A program made the translations under genes and the position numbers. From positions 2,976,001-3,040,000 of the forward strand of contig NZ_CP128187.1 in the NCBI RefSeq assembly GCF_035207705.1: 64,000 nt of DNA, read 5' to 3'. Shown here one piece after another: positions 27,319 through 37,194 of the stretch (the stretch's first letter is position 1; every line of letters starts with the position of its first letter). The DNA comes from Maribacter sp. BPC-D8 (GTDB taxonomy: Bacteria > Bacteroidota > Bacteroidia > Flavobacteriales > Flavobacteriaceae). The notes beneath the pieces were generated by a model, which was not told the DNA's origin, did no database searches, and saw only the letters and a list, made by a program, of their open reading frames with translations.

Positions 27319-28539
27319 TTACATTTCTAAAGCTTTCTTTACATTATTATCCATCAACAATTCTTCAGGATTTTCTAAAGCTTCTTTTATAGCTACCAAG
27401 AAACCAACAGATTCTTTACCGTCAATTATTCGGTGATCATAAGAAACTGCAACATACATAATAGGTGCGATCGCAATAGCTCCATCACGAGCAATTGGTC
27501 TTTCAACAATATTATGCATACCTAAAATAGCACTTTGTGGCGGATTGATAATTGGTGTAGATAACATAGAACCGAATACACCACCATTAGTAATAGTAAA
27601 TGTACCACCTGTCATTTCATCAACAGTAATTTCACCTTCACGTGCTCTAATCGCTAATCTTTTAACCTCAGCTTCAACACCTCTAAATGTTAAGTTTTCA
27701 GCGTTACGAATAACGGGCACCATTAATCCTTTTGGTCCAGAAACCGCGATACTAATATCACAGAAATCATAAGAAACCATTTCTTTACCGTCAATCATAG
27801 AATTAACAGCAGGATACATCTCTAATGCTCTAACCACAGCCTTTGTAAAAAAGGACATAAATCCTAGTCCAACACCATGCTTACTTTTAAAGTCCTCTTT
27901 GTACTTATTTCTAAGTTCAAAAACAGCACTCATATCTACTTCATTAAAAGTAGTCAACATTGCAGTTTCGTTCTTTGCAGCCACTAATCTTTCGGCAACT
28001 TTTCTACGCAACATTGATAGTTTTGAGCGAGACTCACCACGGTTACCGCCAGTTGGCGACCCCATAGAAGGCACAGCACTAACTGCATCTTCTTTAGTAA
28101 TTCTACCATCACGACCAGAACCAGAAACAGATTTACTATCTACTCCTTTTTCATCCAATATTTTCTTTGCCGCTGGCGAAGGAACACCAGATGCATAAGT
28201 TTCTTTTGCTTTAGCAGGTTGAGGAGCTTTCTCTGTCTTAGGCGATTCTTTCTTCTCTTCTTTCGGAGCACTAGATGCATCTGTCGCACCTGCTGGTTTA
28301 GCAGCACTTGTATCTATTAAACAAACAACAGCACCTACCGCAACAGCATCACCTTCTTCTGCTTTTAGTGTAATTATACCGCTTTCTTCTGCCGGCAATT
28401 CTAAAGTAGCTTTATCTGAATCCACTTCGGCAATTGCCTGATCTTTTTCTACATAATCCCCATCTTCAACTAACCATTCCGCAATTTCCACCTCTGTGAT
28501 AGACTCTCCCGGCGAAGGGACTTTCATTTCTAGAATCAT
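27319..28539 (-). CDS. sucB: 2-oxoglutarate dehydrogenase E2, dihydrolipoyl succinyltransferase
   Basis: 406 residues from the ATG at 28539, which begins [16 protein letters not shown]; a longer in-frame start (28605) would overlap sucA and add no conserved sequence. Domains: lipoyl domain (1-80) with lipoyl-lysine Lys43 in DSDKATLEL, an Ala/Pro/Lys linker, the E3-binding domain (about 120-155, [13 protein letters not shown]), and the catalytic domain with HRIIDG (His369, Asp373). It transfers succinyl to CoA in the TCA cycle. It follows sucA by 25 nt and ends at a strong terminator. Confidence 0.96.
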   Translation of the reverse strand: MILEMKVPSPGESITEVEIAEWLVEDGDYVEKDQAIAEVDSDKATLELPAEESGIITLKAEEGDAVAVGAVVCLIDTSAAKPAGATDASSAPKEEKKESPKTEKAPQPAKAKETYASGVPSPAAKKILDEKGVDSKSVSGSGRDGRITKEDAVSAVPSMGSPTGGNRGESRSKLSMLRRKVAERLVAAKNETAMLTTFNEVDMSAVFELRNKYKEDFKSKHGVGLGFMSFFTKAVVRALEMYPAVNSMIDGKEMVSYDFCDISIAVSGPKGLMVPVIRNAENLTFRGVEAEVKRLAIRAREGEITVDEMTGGTFTITNGGVFGSMLSTPIINPPQSAILGMHNIVERPIARDGAIAIAPIMYVAVSYDHRIIDGKESVGFLVAIKEALENPEELLMDNNVKKALEM

Positions 28540-28564
28540 TCTTTCTATAATTTGATATGTTATA

Positions 28565-31360
28565 TTATTTTTTAGGTTTGGACATATTGTCCTTTGTCTT
28601 GTCAAAAACGTAATCTATAACTTGCTGATGACGCGCTTTAGAACGAACAGAACTACCAGCTGCAGGTGCGGCGTAAAAACGCCTAGATGCAACTCTGAAT
28701 TTCTGAGTTTCACTAAAATGCATTAACATATGACTCCAAGCACCCATATTTCTAGGTTCTTCTTGTGCCCATACAATATCATCTGCATTTTTATATTTCG
28801 CAATTGCTGCCTTCATTTTCTCTTCTGGCACAGGAAACAATTGCTCCACTCTTACCAAAGCTACATCTTCTCTTTTATTTTCTTCTTGTACTGCTAAAAG
28901 ATCATAATAGAATTTACCTGTACAGAAAACTAAGCTTTTTACTTTCTTAGGATCCGCAGCTTCATCATCTATCACCTCTTGAAATCCACCATTAGTTAAA
29001 TCTGATACTTTAGATACAGCTTTAGGGTGTCTCAATAAACTTTTAGGAGTAAAAATGATAAGCGGCTTTCTAAAATTAGCTTTCATTTGTCTACGAAGAA
29101 TATGGAACATTTGTGCAGGTGTAGTTACATCTGCTATGTACATGTTATCTTTCGCACACAATTGTAAGTAACGCTCCATTCTAGCAGAAGAGTGCTCAGC
29201 ACCCTGACCTTCATACCCGTGTGGCAATAACATTACCAGTCCGTTTTGAAGTTTCCACTTATCCTCAGCAGCAGAAATATATTGGTCGATCATAATTTGA
29301 GCTCCATTACTGAAATCTCCAAATTGCGCTTCCCAAATAGTTAATGTATTAGGGCTTGCCATGGCATAACCATAATCAAAACCTACCACACCATATTCTG
29401 ACAAAAGTGAATTATAAATCTGAAATTTAGCTTGCTTTTCAGATAACTGATTTAGCAAAATAACCTCTTCTTCACTTTCTTCTACTTTCATTACCGCATG
29501 ACGGTGAGAAAAAGTACCACGTTCAACATCTTGTCCAGACATACGTACCGCGAAACCTTCTTCTAACAAACTACCATAAGCCAGTAGCTCTCCCATAGCC
29601 CAGTCAAGTTTATCCGCTTCAAAGTACATATTGTAGCGATCCTTAACCAGTTTTTCAACTTTACGCAAAAACTTCTTGTTTGTAGGTAAAGCTGTAATTA
29701 CTTTGGCAATTTTATCAAGTTTTGTTTTAGCAAATGTGGTCTTTATAGGATCCATCATTTCCCATTCACGAACATTTTCAAAACCTTTCCATTCATCTGC
29801 CATGAACGGTGTAATTACAGTTTTGTCTTCTTTTCGAGAATCTTCCAATTTCTCTTCTAGAGAGTCCTTGTATTGTTTTTCTAATTGAGCAACATAGGTA
29901 TTATCAATAACACCTTCTTGCATCAATTTCTCTGCATAAATATCTCTAGGATTCTTATGCTTTGAAATTGCTTTATATAATTTTGGCTGAGTAAAACGTG
30001 GCTCATCACCTTCGTTATGCCCATACTTTCTATATCCAAGTAAATCTATAAATACATCACTTTCAAATCGCATTCTATATTCTAATGCAAAAAGAGACGC
30101 ATGAACTACCGCTTCTGCATCATCAGCATTTACATGTAATACCGGACTCAATGTTACCTTGGCAACATCTGTACAATAGGTAGATGTTCTAGCATCTAAA
30201 TAGTTTGTAGTAAAACCTATTTGATTGTTCACCACTATATGTATGGTACCACCAGTTTTATAACCGTCTAAACCTGCCATTTGAACTACTTCGTAGACCA
30301 AACCTTGACCAGCAATAGCAGCATCACCGTGTACTACAATAGGTAATACTTTAGAAAAATCATCATAATAATGCGCATCTTGTTTAGCCCTAGCTATACC
30401 TTCAACTACTGCACCAACAGTCTCTAAGTGAGAAGGGTTTGGAGCAATGTTCATTTTGATTTTATTACCGTTGTCAGATTTTCTATCAGAGGTCCAGCCT
30501 AAGTGATATTTAACGTCACCGTCAAAAATCTCTTGCTCATAATCTTTACCATCGAACTCACTAAAGATATCTTTTGCAGATTTACCAAAAATATTGGTCA
30601 GCACATTCAATCTACCACGGTGAGCCATACCCATAACAAATTGCTTAACACCCATTTCTGCTGCGCGTTCAACAATTACATCTAAGGCAGGTATCAAAGA
30701 TTCATTACCTTCTAATGAAAACCTTTTTTGCCCTACATATTTAGTATGTAGAAAGGTTTCAAAAGAAATAGCATGATTTAACTTCTTAAGAATATGTTTT
30801 TTTCTATCAGCCTCAAAATTCGGATGATTATCGTTGACATTGATCCAATCTTGTATCCACTTTACACGCTCTGGCTTTCGTATATACATATACTCAACAC
30901 CAATAGCATCGCAATAGATACTTTGTAAATGCCTAACAATCTCTCTTAACGAATTTGGACCTATACCAATTATATCACCAGCATTAAACACTGTTTCAAG
31001 ATCAGACGTTGAAAGTCCGAAATTTTCAATCTCTAATGTAGGCTCATAATGTCTTCGCTCACGTACCGGGTTAGTTTTCGTAAATAAGTGACCTCTGCTT
31101 CTATAACCGTCAATTAAACGAATTACCTGAAACTCTTTTTGTAGAGATTCTGGCATTTCACTTTTGTTGCCGTTTACTAAAACTGTAGTTCGATTCTCAT
31201 CAATTTCAAGTTCATCAATTGAACTTTCCATACCAAAGTCAAAACCTTGAAAAAAGGCTCTCCAACTTGGCTCTACACTATCCGGATTCACTAAATACTT
31301 ATCGTATATCTCTGAAAAAAAAGAGGTATGAGCGGTATTCAAAAAGGAATATTTATCCAT
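28565..31360 (-). CDS. sucA: 2-oxoglutarate dehydrogenase E1 component
   Basis: 931 residues, thiamine-diphosphate-dependent decarboxylase of the TCA cycle. Visible: N-terminal E2-binding helix ([21 protein letters not shown]), [11 protein letters not shown], the ThDP/Mg motif [14 protein letters not shown] ... [12 protein letters not shown], and the C-terminal transketolase-like domain with [29 protein letters not shown] and [11 protein letters not shown]. First gene of the sucA-sucB operon; E3 (lipoamide dehydrogenase) is not encoded here. A minus-strand -7 element lies upstream. Confidence 0.97.
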   Translation of the reverse strand: MDKYSFLNTAHTSFFSEIYDKYLVNPDSVEPSWRAFFQGFDFGMESSIDELEIDENRTTVLVNGNKSEMPESLQKEFQVIRLIDGYRSRGHLFTKTNPVRERRHYEPTLEIENFGLSTSDLETVFNAGDIIGIGPNSLREIVRHLQSIYCDAIGVEYMYIRKPERVKWIQDWINVNDNHPNFEADRKKHILKKLNHAISFETFLHTKYVGQKRFSLEGNESLIPALDVIVERAAEMGVKQFVMGMAHRGRLNVLTNIFGKSAKDIFSEFDGKDYEQEIFDGDVKYHLGWTSDRKSDNGNKIKMNIAPNPSHLETVGAVVEGIARAKQDAHYYDDFSKVLPIVVHGDAAIAGQGLVYEVVQMAGLDGYKTGGTIHIVVNNQIGFTTNYLDARTSTYCTDVAKVTLSPVLHVNADDAEAVVHASLFALEYRMRFESDVFIDLLGYRKYGHNEGDEPRFTQPKLYKAISKHKNPRDIYAEKLMQEGVIDNTYVAQLEKQYKDSLEEKLEDSRKEDKTVITPFMADEWKGFENVREWEMMDPIKTTFAKTKLDKIAKVITALPTNKKFLRKVEKLVKDRYNMYFEADKLDWAMGELLAYGSLLEEGFAVRMSGQDVERGTFSHRHAVMKVEESEEEVILLNQLSEKQAKFQIYNSLLSEYGVVGFDYGYAMASPNTLTIWEAQFGDFSNGAQIMIDQYISAAEDKWKLQNGLVMLLPHGYEGQGAEHSSARMERYLQLCAKDNMYIADVTTPAQMFHILRRQMKANFRKPLIIFTPKSLLRHPKAVSKVSDLTNGGFQEVIDDEAADPKKVKSLVFCTGKFYYDLLAVQEENKREDVALVRVEQLFPVPEEKMKAAIAKYKNADDIVWAQEEPRNMGAWSHMLMHFSETQKFRVASRRFYAAPAAGSSVRSKARHQQVIDYVFDKTKDNMSKPKK

Positions 31361-31395
31361 GAATTACTTTCTGTATCTTTAGAATAAATTTCTAA

Positions 31396-31403
31396 CAAAA
31401 ATA
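31396..31403 (-). promoter_or_regulatory. -7 element for sucA-sucB
   Basis: CAAAAATA on the plus strand reads TATTTTTG on the minus strand (TAnnTTTG), 35 nt upstream of the sucA ATG. No clear -33 element at 19-nt spacing. Confidence 0.4.
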
Positions 31404-31477
31404 CAACATTTACAATATCTAACGATAGAATGCCATGTATTATTGAAAAAAATGAAACTTTAAAACAAAATTATCAT

Positions 31478-31993
31478 ATGAGCTTAAAAAAATTAATTTT
31501 TATAGGGTTAGCAACATTTAATATCACTTTAGCACTAGCTCAATCGTCAAATAATACTTCTGCTTTTTTGGATAACGTTAGATTTGGCGGAAGTATTGGC
31601 TTAGGATTCACAAATAATGGCTTCAATGGTTCAATTTCGCCAAGTGCGATATATCAATTTAATGACCAATTTGCATCTGGCGCAAGTTTAAGCTTCAATT
31701 ACGCAAAGTTCGATGAAGACAAATTTTTGGCTTATGGCGGTAGTGTTCTATCTCTTTTTAACCCCATACCACAAATTCAAATGTCAGCCGAATTTGAGCA
31801 ACTAAGAATTAACAGAACAATTGCCACCCAAACAATCGACGTAGAAGATAATTATTGGTTACCAGCATTCTTTATAGGTGCCGGTTATAGCACAAGAAAT
31901 GTAACAGTTGGTCTTCGATACGATTTACTCTATAATGATAATAAAAGTATTTATGGTAATGCACTAATGCCGTTTGTACGTGTTTATTTCTAA
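31478..31993 (+). CDS. Outer-membrane beta-barrel protein
   Basis: 171 residues from the ATG at 31478, chosen because MSLKKLIFIGLATFNITLALAQ is a clean signal peptide; the upstream ATG at 31430 adds 16 residues of hydrophilic sequence. Alternating strands (VRFGGSIGLGFTN, GSISPSAIYQFND, FASGASLSFNYAKF, IQMSAEFEQLRI, FFIGAGYSTRNVTVGLRYDLL) end in FVRVYF, typical of small barrels in this phylum. Function unknown. Divergent from sucA. Confidence 0.75.
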   Translation: MSLKKLIFIGLATFNITLALAQSSNNTSAFLDNVRFGGSIGLGFTNNGFNGSISPSAIYQFNDQFASGASLSFNYAKFDEDKFLAYGGSVLSLFNPIPQIQMSAEFEQLRINRTIATQTIDVEDNYWLPAFFIGAGYSTRNVTVGLRYDLLYNDNKSIYGNALMPFVRVYF

Positions 31994-32028
31994 AATTCAC
32001 TACCTTTCATAGTACCAAACCAACCACA

Positions 32029-33132
32029 ATGAGTACACTTAAAAATAGATATCTTTCGCTGGATGTCTTTAGAGGGATGGATGTCGCCCTAATGATTATT
32101 GTTAACTCCCCCGGAAATGGCGATACCAGTTTTGGAATTTTAAAACATGCTGTCTGGAACGGATTCACACTTACCGATTTAGTCTTCCCTACTTTCTTGT
32201 TCGTAGTCGGTAATGCCATGAGCTTTAGTATGAAAAAATACGAAGCTGAAGGTAGTGGTGCCTTTTTAAAGAAGGTCTTTAAACGTTTTTCTATAATTTT
32301 CTTACTAGGTTTTTTAATGTATTGGTTTCCATTTTTTGAAGATGGCGGATTAAAACCAATTGCCGAAACCAGAATATTTGGAGTATTACAACGAATTGCA
32401 TTATGCTACTTATTTGCATCAATTCTACTTCATTATTTTAAAACAAAATCTGTTCTAATTTTTAGCGCCCTGGCTTTAGTGGGGTATCATATTATATTAT
32501 TGGTTTTTGGCGACTTGTCGTTGACAGGTAATGCAGTATTAAAACTTGACGAATTTCTTATTGGCGCAGACCATATGTACCATGGTAATGGCGGTGTTGC
32601 TTTTGACCCTGAAGGATTACTAAGCACCTTACCTGCCATAGTAAATGTTATTGCCGGCTACTTTACTGGTAAATTCATTCAAAAGAGTGGTCAGAATTTC
32701 GAAACCATTGCCAAACTCATTATGGCTGCCGGTCTTTTAATTATCGTAGGATTTGCTTGGGATTTAATATTCCCATTCAACAAAAAACTATGGTCAAGCT
32801 CTTTTGTATTGTTAACTAGTGGAATTGACATATTTGTAATAGCTGTTTTAATCTATCTATTAGATATGTCTAAACCCGGAAAATGGACTTATTTCTTTGA
32901 AGTATTTGGCAGAAATACGCTATTCATTTATTTATTATCAGAACTGTTCATTATCAGTTTGGCAGAGATCACTATGAAAGGCACAAACGCTTATAATTGG
33001 ATTGCAGACAATATATTCATCGCCACAGCAGGAGACTATTTCGGCTCGCTGCTATTTGCCTTATGGATTATGCTTACCTGCTGGCTTGTTGGCTATATTA
33101 TGGATAAAAAAGGAGTATATATAAAAGTGTAG
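32029..33132 (+). CDS. HGSNAT-like acyltransferase family membrane protein (DUF5009/DUF1624 type)
   Basis: 367 residues with about ten membrane helices. It starts YLSLDVFRGMDVALMIIVN and carries the family block HAVWNGFTLTDLVFPTFLFVVGNAMSFS, where the His is the likely acyl-accepting residue by analogy with heparan-alpha-glucosaminide N-acetyltransferase. A central FGVLQRIALCYLFAS block and a C-terminal NTLFIYLLSEL block are also typical. Proposed to move acetyl groups across the inner membrane onto amino sugars; substrate here is inferred only. No sugar-degradation genes are adjacent. Confidence 0.85.
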   Translation: MSTLKNRYLSLDVFRGMDVALMIIVNSPGNGDTSFGILKHAVWNGFTLTDLVFPTFLFVVGNAMSFSMKKYEAEGSGAFLKKVFKRFSIIFLLGFLMYWFPFFEDGGLKPIAETRIFGVLQRIALCYLFASILLHYFKTKSVLIFSALALVGYHIILLVFGDLSLTGNAVLKLDEFLIGADHMYHGNGGVAFDPEGLLSTLPAIVNVIAGYFTGKFIQKSGQNFETIAKLIMAAGLLIIVGFAWDLIFPFNKKLWSSSFVLLTSGIDIFVIAVLIYLLDMSKPGKWTYFFEVFGRNTLFIYLLSELFIISLAEITMKGTNAYNWIADNIFIATAGDYFGSLLFALWIMLTCWLVGYIMDKKGVYIKV

Positions 33133-33139
33133 AACAACA

Positions 33140-33493
33140 TTATTGATATCGATTGCGATACCACACTTTTTTATACTCTCGCTTTAAAATTAATAATGTA
33201 ATCTGATCCGCTACATCAACAGTATCGGTGATTTCAATATTATGAAATGCACTTTCTGGAATATCTATGATGTACATTAAGTTTAGATATTCAGCAAAAT
33301 GCTCCATCATTAAATAATATACCTTCTCACGAATAAGCGTTATAAACTCAGAATGCCCAATTGTTTCAGGTATTTGCAGGGGAATATTAGCAAGAACAAA
33401 ATCTTTCTCTACCTGATGTTTCAATTTATCAAAAAGAGAATCACCAATAGCAACCTGCATTAATTGCTCACTATTATCAACATTTAACTTCAT
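33140..33493 (-). CDS. Conserved hypothetical protein
   Basis: 117 residues, no signal peptide or membrane helix. It is an alpha/beta-looking, mildly acidic protein ending in basic KREYKKVWYRNRYQ. I recognise no domain. Codon use matches its neighbours and the ORF begins at an ATG 48 nt upstream of the amidohydrolase stop, so it could be the last gene of that minus-strand unit. It converges with the acyltransferase gene across 7 nt. Confidence 0.65.
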   Translation of the reverse strand: MKLNVDNSEQLMQVAIGDSLFDKLKHQVEKDFVLANIPLQIPETIGHSEFITLIREKVYYLMMEHFAEYLNLMYIIDIPESAFHNIEITDTVDVADQITLLILKREYKKVWYRNRYQ

Positions 33494-33541
33494 GTCACAC
33501 CTACATTCTTTACTCCACCAAACAGAAAGTAATTTGAGATA

Positions 33542-34813
33542 TTATTGCTTATACACAACCCCCTCTTTCATAACAAAAACTACATCTGTCAATGTTTCTA
33601 CATTATCTAAAGGATTTTCATTTACAGCAACAATATCAGCTATATAGCCCTCTTTAATTTGACCTAATTCCTTTTCACCTAAAAGCATTGCATTTGTAAT
33701 TGTAGCAGAACGTAATGCCTCTATAATAGGCATACCTGCTTTGTGCATATAAACAAACTCTTTTGCATTATCTCCGTGAGGTGATACCCCAGAGTCTGTA
33801 CCAAAAGCCATGCTCACACCTTTTTTATATGCCTTTTCGAATGTTGCTTTTAATTTAGGTCCGATTTCCAAAGCTTTCTTAGCTACTACAGGTGGCAAGT
33901 AGTTAGGTATTTTCGCCAATCTAGCTGCTTCTTGACCTGCAGATATTGTAGGCACCATAAAGGTATTATGCTTAATCATTAACTCCATCGTTTCCTCAGA
34001 CATTAATGTACCGTGCTCAATAGTTTTAATTCCTCCTAAAATTGCTCTTTGCATACCTTCATCACCATGTGCATGAGCTGCCGTAAGCATACCATAATCA
34101 TTAGCTGTTTCAGTAATAGCTTTTATTTCTTCGATAGTAAACTGCGGATTTTGACCGCTTTTCGCAACACTTAAAACCCCGCCAGTAGCCGTTATTTTAA
34201 TAACATCTGCACCTTCTTTATAACGTTGACGAACGGCTTTTCTACCATCCTCCGGAGAATTAACAACTCCTTCTTTTGGTCCTGGATCACCCATTAACTC
34301 ATTACTTCTACCGTTAGTTGGATCTGCATGACCACCTGTAGAAGCAAGTGCTTTACCCGCTGTAAAAATACGCGGACCAACTACAATACCTTTATTAATA
34401 GCATTTCTAAGTGCAATATTTACCCCCGAACCACCTAAATCACGCACGGTTGTAAAGCCGGCCATTAATGTTCTTTTTGCATAAACTGTAGATTCAAATG
34501 CAATATCGGCTTCATTCATGGTAAAAGCCTCTAAATATCTTGACGGACTTGATTCGCTTTCAATATGAACATGCATATCTATAAAACCTGGTAAAACGGT
34601 CTTAGATTTTAAATCTACCACCTGATCTTGTTCACTACCAACTACATAACCATTTTTAATTTCTGTAATCTTATTACCTGAAATAATGATTGTTTTCTCA
34701 GACATTATTTTACCTGATTCCACATCAACAATTTTACCGCATTGAAGATATGTATTTTGAGCTGTAGCTACTGTAAAAGACAGAAGCATAAGAAGAAATA
34801 ATGATTTTTTCAT
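33542..34813 (-). CDS. Secreted amidohydrolase (imidazolonepropionase-like/prolidase-type)
   Basis: 423 residues with a signal peptide (1-19, ending VATAQ). Amidohydrolase-superfamily metal site: HxH at His81/His83 in GFIDMHVH, the bridging Lys in DVIKITATGGV, His in TAAHAHGDEG and IEHGTLM, and Asp in FGTDSGV. This pattern fits the periplasmic Xaa-Pro dipeptidase/imidazolonepropionase-like group, which cleaves cyclic amides or dipeptides. Exact substrate unknown. It lies downstream of galE but separated by a palindromic terminator. Confidence 0.88.
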   Translation of the reverse strand: MKKSLFLLMLLSFTVATAQNTYLQCGKIVDVESGKIMSEKTIIISGNKITEIKNGYVVGSEQDQVVDLKSKTVLPGFIDMHVHIESESSPSRYLEAFTMNEADIAFESTVYAKRTLMAGFTTVRDLGGSGVNIALRNAINKGIVVGPRIFTAGKALASTGGHADPTNGRSNELMGDPGPKEGVVNSPEDGRKAVRQRYKEGADVIKITATGGVLSVAKSGQNPQFTIEEIKAITETANDYGMLTAAHAHGDEGMQRAILGGIKTIEHGTLMSEETMELMIKHNTFMVPTISAGQEAARLAKIPNYLPPVVAKKALEIGPKLKATFEKAYKKGVSMAFGTDSGVSPHGDNAKEFVYMHKAGMPIIEALRSATITNAMLLGEKELGQIKEGYIADIVAVNENPLDNVETLTDVVFVMKEGVVYKQ

Positions 34814-34833
34814 AAGAGGTGGTCTTTAAATTG

Positions 34834-34867
34834 AATAAGGGGAAATATAGCTATATTTCCCCTTATT
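34834..34867 (-). terminator. Perfect 34-bp palindrome after galE
   Basis: Perfect inverted repeat centred between 34850 and 34851, with arms of 17 nt around AAGGGGAAATATAG. It lies 22 nt past the galE stop (minus strand) and before the amidohydrolase start. The T-run is weak, so it may be a terminator or processing site. Confidence 0.6.
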
Positions 34868-34889
34868 TATATCGTTAAACCTGAAAAAA

Positions 34890-35906
34890 TCAGTCACGTA
34901 TTTTCTGTTCCCAGATCCACGCGTAATTCATGGCTTCTTCTAAAGTATATTCTGCTTTCCAGCCTAACACTTTATTAGCCTTTGTTGTATCTGCGTAAGC
35001 ACTAGTGATATCACCAGGTCTTCTATCAACTATTTTATAATTCAATTTTCTGCCAGAAACTTTTTCAAAACTTTTTATAGCCTCTAATACAGAACTACCA
35101 GTACCGGTACCTACATTAAAAACTTCAAAATTAGATTCGTTTTTTCCGTTCAGCAAACGCTCTAGAGCAACCACATGGGCTTTAGCCAAATCTACTACAT
35201 AGATATAATCTCTTATACATGTGCCATCTGGTGTAGGGTAATCATCACCAAAAACAGATAACTGATCTCTTAATCCAATACCAGTTTGGGTAATAAATGG
35301 CACCAAGTTTTGCGGAACACCTATTGGCAATTCACCAATCTCTCCACTTGGGTGTGCACCCATTGGGTTAAAATAACGTAATGCAATTGCATTTAAACTA
35401 GGAGTAACTTTACAGGTATCTGCAATAATCTCTTCGCCCATTTGCTTGGTATTACCATATGGCGATTCTGCAACCTTAACAGGTGCATCTTCTGTAATCG
35501 GCATTTTATCTGCCTGACCATAAACCGTACAAGAAGAACTAAAAATAAAACTAGCCTTGTTCTTTTTACAAAGCTCTTTTAATACATAGACCAACGTACC
35601 AATATTGTTCTCATAATATAACAATGGTTTCTCAACACTTTCACCTACAGCCTTAGATGCAGCAAAATGTATAACACCTGCAACATCTTGATAGCGTTGA
35701 AAAAAGTCTTCAACCTTATGTTTTTCTTTTAAATCTAACTTTTCATAAAGCGGCTTTTTACCCGTGATAGCTTCAATACCATCAAGTACATTTTCATCAG
35801 AGTTAGAGCAATCATCTATAATGACCACTTCGAACCCTTTGTTCTGAAGCTCCACTACTGTGTGCGAGCCTATAAAACCTAATCCGCCTGTTACTAATAC
35901 TTTCAT
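34890..35906 (-). CDS. galE: UDP-glucose 4-epimerase
   Basis: 338 residues. Extended SDR enzyme interconverting UDP-glucose and UDP-galactose. Rossmann motif VTGGLGFIGSHT (Gly7-Gly13), catalytic Tyr150/Lys154 (SPYGNTK) and Ser in FSSSCTVYG (about 123-125) are in place, with YFNPMGAHPSGEIGE and the sugar-binding R-x-G-D region near the C-terminus. It is 44 nt downstream of a DegT aminotransferase and near waaA, so it probably supplies sugar nucleotides for surface polysaccharide or LPS. Confidence 0.95.
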   Translation of the reverse strand: MKVLVTGGLGFIGSHTVVELQNKGFEVVIIDDCSNSDENVLDGIEAITGKKPLYEKLDLKEKHKVEDFFQRYQDVAGVIHFAASKAVGESVEKPLLYYENNIGTLVYVLKELCKKNKASFIFSSSCTVYGQADKMPITEDAPVKVAESPYGNTKQMGEEIIADTCKVTPSLNAIALRYFNPMGAHPSGEIGELPIGVPQNLVPFITQTGIGLRDQLSVFGDDYPTPDGTCIRDYIYVVDLAKAHVVALERLLNGKNESNFEVFNVGTGTGSSVLEAIKSFEKVSGRKLNYKIVDRRPGDITSAYADTTKANKVLGWKAEYTLEEAMNYAWIWEQKIRD

Positions 35907-35950
35907 TTATAATGCTGTTTGAACGTTATCAAATTTAAAAAAATACACCA

Positions 35951-37105
35951 CTACCCATTAACAAACCCGATAATTAACTCCGTTATATAGTTAATCTGTT
36001 CTTCATCTAATTCTGTATGCATCGGTAAAGACAGTACTTCTGTCACCAATTGATTCGTTACCGGAAAATCTTCTTCTTTGTAACGATCATCTAGATAAGC
36101 TTTCTGCTTGTGTAACGGAATTGGGTAGTAGACACCAAAAGGAACTTCATTTTTAGCTAAAAATTGTCCTAGTTCATCTCTTTTACCATTTGTAATTCTC
36201 AAAGTATATTGATGAAAAACATGACAATCGCAGACATCGCAAATGCCTTCACAATTATTTACCGTTACCGGAGTAATAATATGTTCCTGACCCTCAAATG
36301 CTTTTGAATATGCACGGGCAGCATTTCTTCTTGCATCGCAATACCCATCTAACTTCGGCAATTTAGCTCGTAACACTGCTGCCTGTATAGAATCTAATCT
36401 TGAATTTACACCAACTACATCATGGTGGTAACGTTCGTACATACCATGATTAACAATACCACGTAAAGTATGTGCTAGCTCATCATCATTGGTAAAAATT
36501 GCACCACCATCGCCATAACACCCTAAATTTTTAGAAGGAAAAAAAGATGTAGCACCAACATGACCCATACTACCTGCCATATGTTTTGAACCATCTTTAG
36601 AAAGATATTTTGCTCCAATCGCCTGAGCGTTATCTTCAATAACAAACAAATCGTGTTTTTTAGCCAACTCAAGTATCGCATCCATATTGGCACATTGACC
36701 AAAAAGATGAACGGGAACTATAGCTTTCGTTTTTGGTGTTATCGCTTTTTCTATAGCTTCTATATCAATATTAAAGGTATCTGGATAAACATCTACCAAA
36801 ACCGGAGTCAATTGTAACAATGCAATAACTTCTACTGTTGCAGCAAAAGTAAAATCTGCCGTAATAACCTCATCGCCTGGTTTCAAACCTAAACCCATCA
36901 TTGCAATTTGCAAGGCATCGGTACCATTGGCACATGGTATCACATGCTTAACCTGAAGATAATCTTCCAACTCTTTTTGAAAAGCATGAACCTCTGGTCC
37001 GTTTATAAATGCCGACGTTTCTAAAATTTGAGTTATAGAAGTATTTACTTGATCTTTAATTTCTTGGTATTGACCACCTAGGTCTACCATTTGTATTTTT
37101 TTCAT
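35951..37105 (-). CDS. DegT/DnrJ/EryC1/StrS-family sugar aminotransferase
   Basis: 384 residues. PLP-dependent transaminase for nucleotide-sugar amination. PLP-lysine is Lys192 in SFFPSKNLGCYGDGGA; the family motifs VIPCANGTDALQIAM, TADFTFAATVE, and DNAQAIGA are clear. The best match by eye is the WbpE-like group acting on 3-oxo sugars. A Cys cluster Cys285-x3-Cys289-x2-Cys292-x-Cys294 lies in the C-terminal domain, just before FHQYTLRI. Its neighbours galE and waaA fit a role in LPS or surface glycan assembly. Confidence 0.9.
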   Translation of the reverse strand: MKKIQMVDLGGQYQEIKDQVNTSITQILETSAFINGPEVHAFQKELEDYLQVKHVIPCANGTDALQIAMMGLGLKPGDEVITADFTFAATVEVIALLQLTPVLVDVYPDTFNIDIEAIEKAITPKTKAIVPVHLFGQCANMDAILELAKKHDLFVIEDNAQAIGAKYLSKDGSKHMAGSMGHVGATSFFPSKNLGCYGDGGAIFTNDDELAHTLRGIVNHGMYERYHHDVVGVNSRLDSIQAAVLRAKLPKLDGYCDARRNAARAYSKAFEGQEHIITPVTVNNCEGICDVCDCHVFHQYTLRITNGKRDELGQFLAKNEVPFGVYYPIPLHKQKAYLDDRYKEEDFPVTNQLVTEVLSLPMHTELDEEQINYITELIIGFVNG

Positions 37106-37194
37106 CTGTTGTAATTACATGAAGTCATACAAAAATACGAAACAGACGACACTAATTTTATGGAAGAAACGTAATTTAGCCCAAAAGCATCAGT

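Noticed and set aside
28540-28605. Upstream start for sucB overlapping sucA by 41 nt
   Set aside because: The added residues are the out-of-frame reading of the sucA end and the spacer; the lipoyl domain starts at [13 protein letters not shown].
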